Source of the DNA: a virus
Direction: 5' to 3' (one strand)
Virus record (IMG/VR): IMGVR_UViG_3300048126_000068
Span: 1-36,073 of that record
Length of the DNA: 36,073 bases
Within the stretch, counting starts at the first letter, position 1. Each line of letters begins with the position of its first letter. Below are positions 28,001-36,073 of this stretch, one piece after another. Position numbers and translations under genes: made by a program. The notes beneath the pieces are model-generated. The model was not told the origin of the DNA, searched no databases, and worked only from the letters and a program-made list of their open reading frames with translations.

Positions 28001-29524
28001 ATGGCTCAAGAACTTAAGAGTATTAATCTTGTAGCTCCGGCGTTCAAAGGTGTTAACACCGAAGATTCGCCGTTGGCTCAAGACCCGTCGTTTGCAGAGA
28101 TTGCAGACAACGCCGTGATTGATAAACGTGGTCGTATTGCTGCACGTAAGGGCCACACTGTTGTAACAACAAACAAGACTGTCCTTGGTACTGACTCTTT
28201 GTACAGCATCAAAGAATATAGGGACGACGCAGGAAACACCAAGATATTCTCTGTTGGCAACAACAAGATTATGAGTGGTACAACTACACTAGCAGACGAG
28301 ACTCCCGGTAGTTATACAATCAGTGCTAACGACTGGAAGATTGTTAATTTTAATGACCACTTGTTTTTCTTTCAACGTGGTTACGAGCCATTGATTTACT
28401 CAAACCATGTAGGCTCTGTAGAAGCACTGTCAAGTCATCCTCATGCTACAGGCGTTGCTAGTACTATGTACGGCCACGAGGTGTTAGCAGCGTACGGTCG
28501 TTTGTGGACCGCAGACTTTAGTACTAACAAGTCTACTATTTACTGGTCTGATTTGTTAGACGGAGCAGCATGGTCGGGAGGCTCTAGCGGCAACATTGAT
28601 GTATCTAAAGTCTGGCCCGATGGTTATGACGAGATTGTAGCTTTAGCGGCTCACAACGGGCTGTTAATTATTTTTGGTAAGCACAGCATTATTGTGTACG
28701 ACGGCGCTACTTCTCCTGCTTCTATGACGTTGTCAGACACCGTAGCAGGTATTGGTTGCGTCAACAGGGACACTGTGCAGTACACCGGAACAGACGTGTT
28801 GTTTTTGTCACATACGGGTCTTAAGAGCTTTGGCAGAACAATACAAGAAAAGTCAATGCCTATCAGTAGTTTATCTGGTAACATTACAAAAGATATTATT
28901 GCTGCGCTACAGAACGAGACACAATTTTTTAGATCGGTATACAGTCCAGAAGAAGGATTCTACCTGTTAACCTTTACAGGTCAGGATGTAACGTACTGTT
29001 TTGACGTACGAGGTACATTAGAGAATGGATCATACCGTGTTACTCGATGGCCGTCAACTAAGTTCACATCGTACACACGATTAGAAGACGGTACGCTACA
29101 CGTAGGTACAACTAACGGTATCAGTACGTATACAGGTTACAGCGATAACGGTAGTGGTTACAGATTTAAATACTACAGCCCAAGCTTGACATTTGGTGAT
29201 AGTGCTAGAATTAAAATATTAAAGAAGCTAAAGCCTACACTGGTTGGTGCAAACAACTCAGTTGTATTTATGAAGTGGGCTTATGATTTTGATACAACAT
29301 ACGCAACAACAGAGTTTACGGTAGGTACGCAGATAACTGGGTTCTACGGTGAAAGTGAGTATACAACAGTAGAATTTACAGGTGGTCAGCTAACAAACCA
29401 GCGTAGCCTCAACACCACCGGATATGGAACAAGTGTGCAGGTAGGTCTAGAGTCAGAGATAAACGGCTCACCACTGTCACTTCAGGAGATTAACGTAATG
29501 GCTTTGATAGGTAAACTGCTATGA
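28001..29524 (+). CDS. tail tubular protein B (T7 gp12-like nozzle)
   Basis: A 507-residue beta-rich nozzle protein. It opens LVAPAFKGVNTEDSPLAQDPSFAEIADNAVIDKRGRIAARKGH, typical of short-tailed phage nozzle proteins, and continues with blade-like repeats (IYWSDLLDG, LLIIFGKHSIIVYDGA, GLKSFGRTIQEKSMPIS). I start it at the ATG at 28001, which has TTAGGA about nine bases before it. An in-frame upstream extension into the gp11-like gene has no homologous look. The last four bases overlap the next start (ATGA). Confidence 0.87.
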   Translation: MAQELKSINLVAPAFKGVNTEDSPLAQDPSFAEIADNAVIDKRGRIAARKGHTVVTTNKTVLGTDSLYSIKEYRDDAGNTKIFSVGNNKIMSGTTTLADETPGSYTISANDWKIVNFNDHLFFFQRGYEPLIYSNHVGSVEALSSHPHATGVASTMYGHEVLAAYGRLWTADFSTNKSTIYWSDLLDGAAWSGGSSGNIDVSKVWPDGYDEIVALAAHNGLLIIFGKHSIIVYDGATSPASMTLSDTVAGIGCVNRDTVQYTGTDVLFLSHTGLKSFGRTIQEKSMPISSLSGNITKDIIAALQNETQFFRSVYSPEEGFYLLTFTGQDVTYCFDVRGTLENGSYRVTRWPSTKFTSYTRLEDGTLHVGTTNGISTYTGYSDNGSGYRFKYYSPSLTFGDSARIKILKKLKPTLVGANNSVVFMKWAYDFDTTYATTEFTVGTQITGFYGESEYTTVEFTGGQLTNQRSLNTTGYGTSVQVGLESEINGSPLSLQEINVMALIGKLL

Positions 29525-30771
29525 ATGAAGATCTGGATATTGGATTGCCTCCAGAAATGATGGGTATATTAAGTGCCGGAATAGGTGGTTCCAATCCTAT
29601 TATGGCAGCTACTAATGCTCTAAATACTGGTGGTGGGTTTTTTAGTAACGTTTTTGGTAGCCTTGGTGATATAGGCTCTGCCCTATCGCCAGCTATTCCT
29701 GCCATTGCAGGTACATTGTTAACAAGTGAGGCTTATGATCGACTTAGTGATGTTGGTCGTGAGGCTGAAGCAGCAGCAATGGGGCTTGCAGAGCGTGGTC
29801 TTGCTGGGTCACAGTTTAAACCGTTTACTGTAACGACTCCTACAGGTGCAATGTTTACTACACGTATGGGTGGTCAACAACCTGCACCAACGCCAATGGG
29901 TGCAATGGCCTCGCCATCGGGTCAACTTATTGGTGGTGCAAGTCCATTGGCAGGAATGACTCCAGAGCAAATACAAGCGGCTATGACAGGTGGCGGTCTT
30001 GCTGGTGGTATTACAGGCGGATTACCAACACCACAACCTGCGGCACAACCCGCGGTAATGCCAACGCCAACAGGTGGCGGTCTTGAAGTAGGTATGACAC
30101 TGTCGCCTCAAGAACAAGCTATGCAACAACAGTTGTTTGGCGGTGCAGGTGGTTTCTTTGGTCAAGCAGCACAGCCTACTCAAGCTCGTGAGCAAGCCAT
30201 ATTCGATCGTATGAGGGCGGCACAACGTCCTGAAGAGGAACGTCAACGTCTAGCACTAGAAGAGCGTCTGGCAGCACAAGGTCGTCTTGGTGTTAGCTCT
30301 GCTGCCTACGGTGGCGCTACTCCTGAAATGCTGGCTATGGCTACAGCGCAAGAAGAAGCCCGTAACAGAGCCATGCTAGGCGCTATGCAACAGGCTCAGG
30401 CAGAGCAAGCACAGCAAGCAGGACTAGGACAACAGTTCCTTGGTGCAAGTTATCTACCACAAACACAGTTGTTAGCAGCAGCACAACCAGCACAGCGCAT
30501 GGCAGAGCTACAACAACAAGCTCAGTTGTACGGTACAGGACTCTTTGGCGAGACTGCGTTGTCTGGTATTGAGTCTAGACTGCTGGCAGAGCAAGCACGA
30601 GCTAATTTGTTAGGCGGTATAGGCTCTAACGTACTTGCTGGTTTGTTTACGCCACAGGTTACTAAGTCTGGTACTGTTATTGATCCGGGTGGTTTTGGAG
30701 ATATAGGTGGTATTATTGAGGGCGTTGGTAGCGGTCTTGGTGGATTGTTCGAAACTATATTTGGAGGTTAA
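29521..30771 (+). CDS. internal virion-like protein, Gly/Ala/Gln-rich
   Basis: A 416-residue protein rich in Gly, Ala, Gln, Met and Pro. The N-terminus has hydrophobic glycine-rich stretches (FSNVFGSLGDIGSALSPAIPAIAGTLL). The middle is a low-complexity linker (PTPQPAAQPAVMPTPTGGG), then a long amphipathic helical region (QAMQQQLFGG... MLGAMQQAQAEQAQQAGLGQQFLGASYL), and it ends in another glycine-rich hydrophobic segment. Its place after the nozzle gene is where T7 carries gp14, the first ejection protein, so a membrane-inserting ejection role is plausible. No family motif is visible. Confidence 0.65.
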   Translation: MNEDLDIGLPPEMMGILSAGIGGSNPIMAATNALNTGGGFFSNVFGSLGDIGSALSPAIPAIAGTLLTSEAYDRLSDVGREAEAAAMGLAERGLAGSQFKPFTVTTPTGAMFTTRMGGQQPAPTPMGAMASPSGQLIGGASPLAGMTPEQIQAAMTGGGLAGGITGGLPTPQPAAQPAVMPTPTGGGLEVGMTLSPQEQAMQQQLFGGAGGFFGQAAQPTQAREQAIFDRMRAAQRPEEERQRLALEERLAAQGRLGVSSAAYGGATPEMLAMATAQEEARNRAMLGAMQQAQAEQAQQAGLGQQFLGASYLPQTQLLAAAQPAQRMAELQQQAQLYGTGLFGETALSGIESRLLAEQARANLLGGIGSNVLAGLFTPQVTKSGTVIDPGGFGDIGGIIEGVGSGLGGLFETIFGG

Positions 30772-30773
30772 TT

Positions 30774-31970
30774 GTGGCTAAGTTTTCACAAGCATTTTTA
30801 CAAGGTCTGTTACAGCCTTCTTATCAAGAGGGTTTGTTTACTGCTGCGCGTGGTATTGGTCAAGCTCCGGGATTGCGTAGACAGCAACAACAACAACAAG
30901 AAGAAATGCAAAAGCTTCGTGGTATGGGTGCTGTTGAGCGTGCTGAGTTTATGGCAGGCAGGGCAAAAACACCAGAAGAATTAATGCAGGCAGAAGCAGC
31001 AAAAACCACTGCTGTTAAGCAAGGTTCTCTTACAAGTCTTCGTGGTCTTGAAGCAGCACGACAAGCCGCAGGAACCACCGAAGAAAAACTTCGTATAGAA
31101 AACATAATGGCTCGTGTTGCTGTACAGGCTGGAGTAGATCCTTCTACAATTACAGGACGAACGCAAGCAGAACAAGACGATGAAATATCTAGAGAGTTAG
31201 CACAAGGGCGTTTAAAAGATCAACAACGTCAAGAGCAAGAGGCCGCTATAAGTCAAGCATACTACAATGTTCCTGAAGGATCTTTAGAGAAGTTTGAAGA
31301 AAACGCGGTCAAGTCTGGTTTTGGTAATGTTATTGATGAGTTAAAAGAAGATAAAGCAAGAGATGATTTATTTCAACTAGAGTTTAAAAACGCCAAAACT
31401 AAAGCAGAAGAAAACGCATCAATGAAAAAAGCACCGCTGCCTGTTACTTCATTAAGAGACAGAATCACTAATGCTAATATCGACCCTCAACTGAGAGAGC
31501 AGTTTTTATCAGAGCTTGATGACATTAAACAACCAGACTTTAATGCTAATGAGACTTGGAATCCCGGAGAAAGAAAGCAAGCAATGGATTCATTAGAGTC
31601 TCTTAACAGAGCTGTTAGAGCAGAAGTATCTAGAGAGGTTACTAGAAAAAATGCTATACGTGCTGACATTCGTACGCTTGAAAAGCAAAAAACTAAACCG
31701 CCCACTAAGGCTCAAATTGATGAGCAAATGACGCAGGCGCAAGAAAACGTAGTTACTACAGGAGTTTTTGGAAGGACTGTTGAAGACGATCCTGAAGCGG
31801 TTAGAAAAGAAGCTACACGTTTAGCCAGAATTACTAGAGATAATCAGATTAACGACCTACTAGAACAGCGTCGTGCTGAATTAGGCGGAGAAGCTATAGC
31901 ACAACCTGATGAAACTGAAGAGGAAGGTACAGAACTTACCACCAAGGCTGATGAAATAGTAGGACTTTAA
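30774..31970 (+). CDS. internal virion-like protein, coiled coil
   Basis: A 398-residue, charged, mostly helical protein starting at GTG with GGAGG six bases upstream. After FSQAFLQGLLQPSYQEGLFTAARGIG comes a Gln run (QQQQQQEEMQ) and long coiled-coil segments. The C-terminus is acidic (DETEEEGTELTTKADEIVGL). Position and size correspond to the second ejection protein (T7 gp15 position). I see no enzymatic motif. Function is inferred from order and helical character only. Confidence 0.65.
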   Translation: MAKFSQAFLQGLLQPSYQEGLFTAARGIGQAPGLRRQQQQQQEEMQKLRGMGAVERAEFMAGRAKTPEELMQAEAAKTTAVKQGSLTSLRGLEAARQAAGTTEEKLRIENIMARVAVQAGVDPSTITGRTQAEQDDEISRELAQGRLKDQQRQEQEAAISQAYYNVPEGSLEKFEENAVKSGFGNVIDELKEDKARDDLFQLEFKNAKTKAEENASMKKAPLPVTSLRDRITNANIDPQLREQFLSELDDIKQPDFNANETWNPGERKQAMDSLESLNRAVRAEVSREVTRKNAIRADIRTLEKQKTKPPTKAQIDEQMTQAQENVVTTGVFGRTVEDDPEAVRKEATRLARITRDNQINDLLEQRRAELGGEAIAQPDETEEEGTELTTKADEIVGL

Positions 31971-31972
31971 TA

Positions 31973-34864
31973 ATGTCTGATAGGTTAAATAAATACGCTG
32001 CTTGGCTTGTTAAGAACGAAGACAAGAAAGGCACTGAAGAGTTTCAAACAGTCGCTGATGCTTATCGTGAGTTACGTGTACAACCAGAGCGTGAAGCGTT
32101 AGAAGAAGAGTTTGCACAAGCAGAACAAGAAAGAGCAGAAGCGGCTTATCAACTAGAAGCGGCTGAAGACACTGTGCTTGAGAACTTAGCGGAGGGTATT
32201 CAAGAAATGTCTTCTGCTGGTGTAGGTCTTGCTGTAGATACTATAGATGCTTTTACTTCTATTGGACGTGTTCCTTATGAAGCAATAACAGGTAAGGATG
32301 TTCGTACTCTTCGTGAAGCTATGTCAGGGACAGCCCTTGATCTAGATCGCCCTTTTATGGAAGAACGTACAGCGGCTATGTTTGGTCCTAGGCTGGCCGC
32401 TACTATTGCTACAGCAGGCGGTGCTGGTGCTGTTCAAGTTGCTCGCGATCCTGCAAAAATTTCGTCTGCTTTGAAAGACATTGCTGGTTTAGGAATGACT
32501 AAAACTCCTGAATCCGTTGCCGCATCTGCTTTGGTATCAGCCGCTCAAGAATCTCAAACAATCGGTAAAGTAGCTGATGATATTCAAAAGATGACTGATG
32601 AGTATCGTCCACAAATAGAAGCAAGATCCGTTACTCCAGATGGTAGTGGAGGATCAGTAAAGCGTGTTGAAGGCGGTTGGGAGTATGGTGGTGTCCGCGC
32701 TACCGGTAACGCTAAAGAAGGTTATGATATTCCGGGTATTGGAAAAGTAGATAACAAAGCTGATATTAAACTAGCTATTGATGATCAGTTTACTGCCTTT
32801 CAAAAAGCTAGAGAGCAGATGCAGGTAGAGTACAACTTACGTAAGCAGTTACAGAAAACAGAAGACTTTTCTGAGTTGCGTGGCATGACAACAGCACCTA
32901 AGCGTATGACATTTACACTAGGAAGACAGGCTGAAAAAGACGTAGGATTAACAACTCAAGCTATTGACACTGCTGAAGATGCGTTGTACTACAAAGTTAG
33001 TCCTGAAATAGCAGGAGCTGCTACCATTGCTGCACAGGCGTCTGGCGTAAAAATGAACAGGGCTTATGATGAATACCTTCTTCCTGTTGTTCCTGTTATT
33101 CAACTATGGCGAACCAACAAAGAAGCTGCTAAAGCTATGTTGGACTATTCTCGTGGCTTGAAAGGGAACAATCGTTCTCAGTTTTTAAAAAGATTGTCTG
33201 ACTCTGGTGTTTCAAATCAAGAAATACGTGCGGTAAATAACTATCTTAATTTTAGAGGACAGCTTTTTAAAGAGCATCGTTTTAACATAGGTGAAGAAAC
33301 CTCAGTTTTAACTGACAGATTACACATACAAATGCAGCCTATCGAAGAGCTAGGTGAAAAGTCTGCATATGCTAAACGAGGAAGAAAAAATTACTTAGAA
33401 GTTCAACAGGATCAATCTAGACGTGCTTTGCGTAATAGACAAGTTGCTACTGATGAAATGATTGAGCAGTATCAAAATCCTTTTTTGACTGACTTTAAAT
33501 TGTTAAATCAAAATGATTTTTTAAATGAGATAACAAAGCGTATTGATGTAGGCTCTTTGGGTGTTAAAAGTCCTACAGGGCAAGAAGCGTTTCAAGCCGT
33601 GGCTCGACGTCTTGCTGAAGATCTTCCTGACAATGTTGCTGAAAGAGGGGCTAGAATTGTAGAAGATATGGTTATTGGTTCTCAACAACATGCCCCTGCT
33701 GTAGCTCAGTTAATATCTACTTTGTCTTATGGCGGAACACTAATGTCGTTGAAGTCTGCTGTGTTAAACCTTCACGATGTTTTTGTATCTCCTATGCTCA
33801 ATGGCGTTGCTGCCACTATTCGTGGAACTAAACGTGCTTTTGATCGTAAACAAAAAAGTTTTGTAGATCCTAAGTTAACAGGTATTAACAGACAAACACA
33901 AGGAGAGTTTGCTAATAAGTTAGTTGATGAAGTAGGAAGAATGTCTGATGATCCTTCTGCATTAAGAGAGGCAACTAGATTAGCGTCTAAAGGTCTTGAA
34001 AAAGGAATGAGGTACACTTTATTTAGTGGCTTGGATGGAATAGGTAAACGTGCCATTATGAATAGTGTTATTGAGAACGGTTATGATTTAGCCAAGAAAG
34101 GACAATTCAACGACAAATGGGGACGTTACTTTTCTGAAGCAGAAAGGTTTACTATCATCAACGCTTTCCGCAGACACGGTAGAAACTTAGAGGCCATGTC
34201 AGAAAAAGAGTTGAAGCTTATGTCTGAGCTTGCATATGCAGGACTGGGACAACAACAGCTTACTTCAGTAGCGGGAAGACCTTTGGCGTGGTCAACAAAT
34301 CCTGTAATACGTCCTCTGTATACCTTGATGGGTTTTGCTATTGTACAAAGATCTTTGTTACGTAAAAAAGTAATTGATGAGTTAAGAGACGGTAACGAAG
34401 GACAGGCAGCTAAGAATGCTGCTTTGTATATCGCTAGTGCTGGTGTTGGCTATGCTGTTCTTGACGAGGCTCGCGACTTTGTTTTCTCTGGAGGAGAAGA
34501 CGAGATAACAGGAGAAGAGTTGTTGTTTAAAGCGTTGGTAGATCAACCATTGTCTGTTATGACTTTAAACAAAGCACCAACATCGCAGTACCAGTACAAC
34601 AGATTCAAAGCTAACCCTTATGAGTGGGCTGTTACTTCTATTGCGCCTGCGGGTGGTTTGATTGAACAAGGAACAGCGGCAGGTATTGATTTAATAACAG
34701 CACCTATATCAGAAGACCCGGCAAAGAATGTTGAGAAGGCTTGGAAGCATATCATGCAGATACCTGCTTTAAACAACTCTATCGGCACCGCAATGGCGGT
34801 AATGGGTAGTCCTGTTGGTACAACAACTACTGTAGTAAGGGAAGAAGGGGCCGAAGCCCCGTAA
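31973..34864 (+). CDS. large internal virion protein (T7 gp16 position)
   Basis: A 963-residue protein, last in the late operon. It opens NKYAAWLVKNEDKKGTEEFQTVADAYRELR, a short domain I recall from other marine phage ejection proteins, followed by a helical acidic region and a predicted membrane-active stretch (LAATIATAGGAGAVQVA). The long remainder is helical with a hydrophobic patch near residues 815-832 (AALYIASAGVGYAVLDEA). T7 gp16 has a lytic transglycosylase at its N-terminus; I see no such motif here. The last codons (EEGAEAP) overlap the hairpin that ends the converging leftward operon. Confidence 0.75.
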   Translation: MSDRLNKYAAWLVKNEDKKGTEEFQTVADAYRELRVQPEREALEEEFAQAEQERAEAAYQLEAAEDTVLENLAEGIQEMSSAGVGLAVDTIDAFTSIGRVPYEAITGKDVRTLREAMSGTALDLDRPFMEERTAAMFGPRLAATIATAGGAGAVQVARDPAKISSALKDIAGLGMTKTPESVAASALVSAAQESQTIGKVADDIQKMTDEYRPQIEARSVTPDGSGGSVKRVEGGWEYGGVRATGNAKEGYDIPGIGKVDNKADIKLAIDDQFTAFQKAREQMQVEYNLRKQLQKTEDFSELRGMTTAPKRMTFTLGRQAEKDVGLTTQAIDTAEDALYYKVSPEIAGAATIAAQASGVKMNRAYDEYLLPVVPVIQLWRTNKEAAKAMLDYSRGLKGNNRSQFLKRLSDSGVSNQEIRAVNNYLNFRGQLFKEHRFNIGEETSVLTDRLHIQMQPIEELGEKSAYAKRGRKNYLEVQQDQSRRALRNRQVATDEMIEQYQNPFLTDFKLLNQNDFLNEITKRIDVGSLGVKSPTGQEAFQAVARRLAEDLPDNVAERGARIVEDMVIGSQQHAPAVAQLISTLSYGGTLMSLKSAVLNLHDVFVSPMLNGVAATIRGTKRAFDRKQKSFVDPKLTGINRQTQGEFANKLVDEVGRMSDDPSALREATRLASKGLEKGMRYTLFSGLDGIGKRAIMNSVIENGYDLAKKGQFNDKWGRYFSEAERFTIINAFRRHGRNLEAMSEKELKLMSELAYAGLGQQQLTSVAGRPLAWSTNPVIRPLYTLMGFAIVQRSLLRKKVIDELRDGNEGQAAKNAALYIASAGVGYAVLDEARDFVFSGGEDEITGEELLFKALVDQPLSVMTLNKAPTSQYQYNRFKANPYEWAVTSIAPAGGLIEQGTAAGIDLITAPISEDPAKNVEKAWKHIMQIPALNNSIGTAMAVMGSPVGTTTTVVREEGAEAP
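34847..34860 (-). terminator. UUCG-loop terminator ending the leftward operon
   Basis: Read on the minus strand, GGGGC-TTCG-GCCCC forms a five-pair GC stem with an ultrastable C(UUCG)G tetraloop, followed by TTCTTCCCTT. It lies 6-19 bases beyond the reductase stop. On the plus strand the same stem has a CGAA loop and no T-run, so it is expected to work mainly leftwards. It is also coding, forming the end of the 963-residue late protein. Confidence 0.75.
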
Positions 34865-34865
34865 A

Positions 34866-36073
34866 TTAAATCTCGCAGTTGTTACCAGTACAGGCTAACG
34901 TCTGTGACCCTTCAGTCATATCAGAGTTTTCAGAGATGTTCCACTCAATCGTCTCTGGAAACTCTTCCTTCAACTTCTCATAAGTCTCTAAGTCAATAGG
35001 CTCATAAGGTGCTTGTTGATAGGTATGCTCTGAGTAAGGCAAGAACGATATACCACTGATCTTGTCGAACTTGTTATACAACCACTGACCTACCTCAAGA
35101 AACTCATCGTCACGATAGTAACAAGTCATTGACGGTTTGTGTTCGCACCAGTAGTCCTGATAAATCTCCCATAGTTCTAACTGCTCCATAGCACCCATCT
35201 CAGAGGCCACTACAGCCCCGTCAGGAGACTTTATAGGGAAGCTGAATACCTTGGTACTGGGTGACATTACATCGTCTTCTACAGGGATTCCTGCGGCTTC
35301 TAGGACTTGGCAGAGGGGGTCTCTTGAGTCTGCTCTAACTCGTCTAATGTATTGATCTGAGTATCTAGGGTGGATGCCAGAAGCAGAATCAACCAACTGA
35401 CTAACAGTACCGGAAGGTTTAACAGCAGTGATGGCAGTGCTAATATTAATACCAAGCTTAGTAGCCCATTCCTTATTAGTGTTAATCGCTTCTTCCTTGA
35501 GGGTATTAAGCCACGTCTTAAGTTTCTCACGATCTTCTCTCCCTGACAACATGGGGTGATCCATGATGCCTGTCAAGCTAACGCCTAGTAACGCTTCCTC
35601 TTCAGTGTTCTTCTGCCATACCTTACGAAGGTAACGAAAGTCTGTCAAGGTAGCCTGTAAAGTTCCAAGGATAGCCGCAGTACGTACTTTTCGTTGCAAG
35701 TCTGAGAGCGTATCGGTTGCCCTGACAACAACTTCCGATAGATTGCAGAACTGGTTAGGTCGTAGGATGATCTCGCTACATGGATTAGTTCCAAAATCAT
35801 AGGTAGCATCTCGTCGCTCGTTCTTTGCAGCTTGCTTTTGACTTGCGACTCTAGAGAACATACCTCGCTCTCCTGATCGGGACTCGTATAAACTTTTCCA
35901 CTCATTTAGGAATGCCTCAAAGTCTGGCTTTTCAGTATAACATGCACTGTTGTTGGCTAGTCCCCGTTGAGGATTATCTTGCCACCACTGGCCTGACTTG
36001 CATCGTCGGAGTCTATCGTCAGTGAGGTTAGACAGACTGATGAGAGCGGACCTGCGTACACCGCCGACGACGA
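34866..36073 (-). CDS. nrdJ: class II (B12-dependent) ribonucleoside-triphosphate reductase, C-terminal part
   Basis: Remainder of the gene that starts at 855; bases 35883-36073 duplicate the start of the window. It holds the active site: C320 and E322 in NPCSEI match the thiyl-radical cysteine C408 and E410 of the L. leichmannii enzyme, and C331 (QFCNL) matches C419 at the same 11-residue spacing. The tail ends in LACTGNNCEI, whose CX4C pair (C616, C621) matches the C731/C736 pair that re-reduces the active site. All cysteines expected for a working enzyme are present. It is the last gene of the leftward operon and converges on the late operon with one base between them. I see no thioredoxin gene, so the host probably supplies the reductant. 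Confidence 0.95.
   Translation of the reverse strand, partial: VVGGVRRSALISLSNLTDDRLRRCKSGQWWQDNPQRGLANNSACYTEKPDFEAFLNEWKSLYESRSGERGMFSRVASQKQAAKNERRDATYDFGTNPCSEIILRPNQFCNLSEVVVRATDTLSDLQRKVRTAAILGTLQATLTDFRYLRKVWQKNTEEEALLGVSLTGIMDHPMLSGREDREKLKTWLNTLKEEAINTNKEWATKLGINISTAITAVKPSGTVSQLVDSASGIHPRYSDQYIRRVRADSRDPLCQVLEAAGIPVEDDVMSPSTKVFSFPIKSPDGAVVASEMGAMEQLELWEIYQDYWCEHKPSMTCYYRDDEFLEVGQWLYNKFDKISGISFLPYSEHTYQQAPYEPIDLETYEKLKEEFPETIEWNISENSDMTEGSQTLACTGNNCEI
35883..36073. repeat. terminal direct repeat, right copy
   Basis: Second copy of bases 1-191. The only mismatch (A at 35946 against G at 64) falls in a serine codon of the reductase (AGT against AGC), so the protein is unchanged. Silent variation between the two ends suggests reads from closely related genomes rather than a random error. 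Confidence 0.93.

Overview
The window is a complete, circularly closed genome of a lytic podovirus of the T7 supergroup, almost certainly marine. The first 191 bases are repeated at the end (35883-36073) with one difference, so the unit genome is about 35,882 bp and the contig was cut inside the ribonucleotide reductase gene. There is no phage RNA polymerase, integrase, lysogeny repressor or tRNA gene that I can recognise. T7-type replication genes, a B12-dependent class II ribonucleotide reductase and no RNA polymerase recall Roseophage SIO1-type marine podoviruses. The host cannot be read from the sequence; ordinary sigma-70-type promoters and Shine-Dalgarno sites point to a Gram-negative bacterium.

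Left arm, minus strand, 10056 down to 1 and on through 36073 to 34866. Transcription runs leftwards from the intergenic region. First come about ten tiny genes (10.06-7.34 kb), mostly of unknown function. They include a stand-alone sigma-70 region 4.2-like protein, a winged-helix protein, a small membrane protein and a GP88-like cysteine-rich protein. The replication and nucleotide block follows: T7 gp4-like primase-helicase, PD-(D/E)XK-type nuclease, zinc-ribbon protein, T7-like DNA polymerase, probable ssDNA-binding protein, 5'-3' exonuclease, T7 endonuclease I-like resolvase, metallophosphoesterase, DUF3310-type protein and class II ribonucleotide reductase. Most neighbours overlap by 1-4 bases, so this looks like one translationally coupled operon. 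It ends at a UUCG-loop hairpin that lies inside the last codons of the converging late operon.

Intergenic 10057-10673 separates the two arms and is dense in signals: three 11-bp iterons with an inverted copy, nested palindromes, a GC-rich island, a 19-bp operator-like dyad and a near-consensus sigma-70 promoter facing the late genes. It is the best candidate for the control region and possibly the origin.

Right arm, plus strand, 10674-34864: small terminase, M15 peptidase (endolysin), large terminase, portal, four small very basic proteins, a second promoter almost identical to the first, two small proteins, scaffold and major capsid protein, then a terminator. Next come a 1349-aa tail fibre with a self-cleaving S74 chaperone domain, a lysis/membrane cassette ending in a 3TM holin, and a 1320-aa mosaic protein (proline-alanine rod, collagen-like segment, sixteen exact 15-residue repeats). 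The arm ends with tail tubular proteins A and B and three internal-virion-like proteins.

The most unusual items are the mosaic repeat protein, the sigma-4.2-only protein combined with two matching host-type late promoters, and the ordered repeats of the intergenic region.
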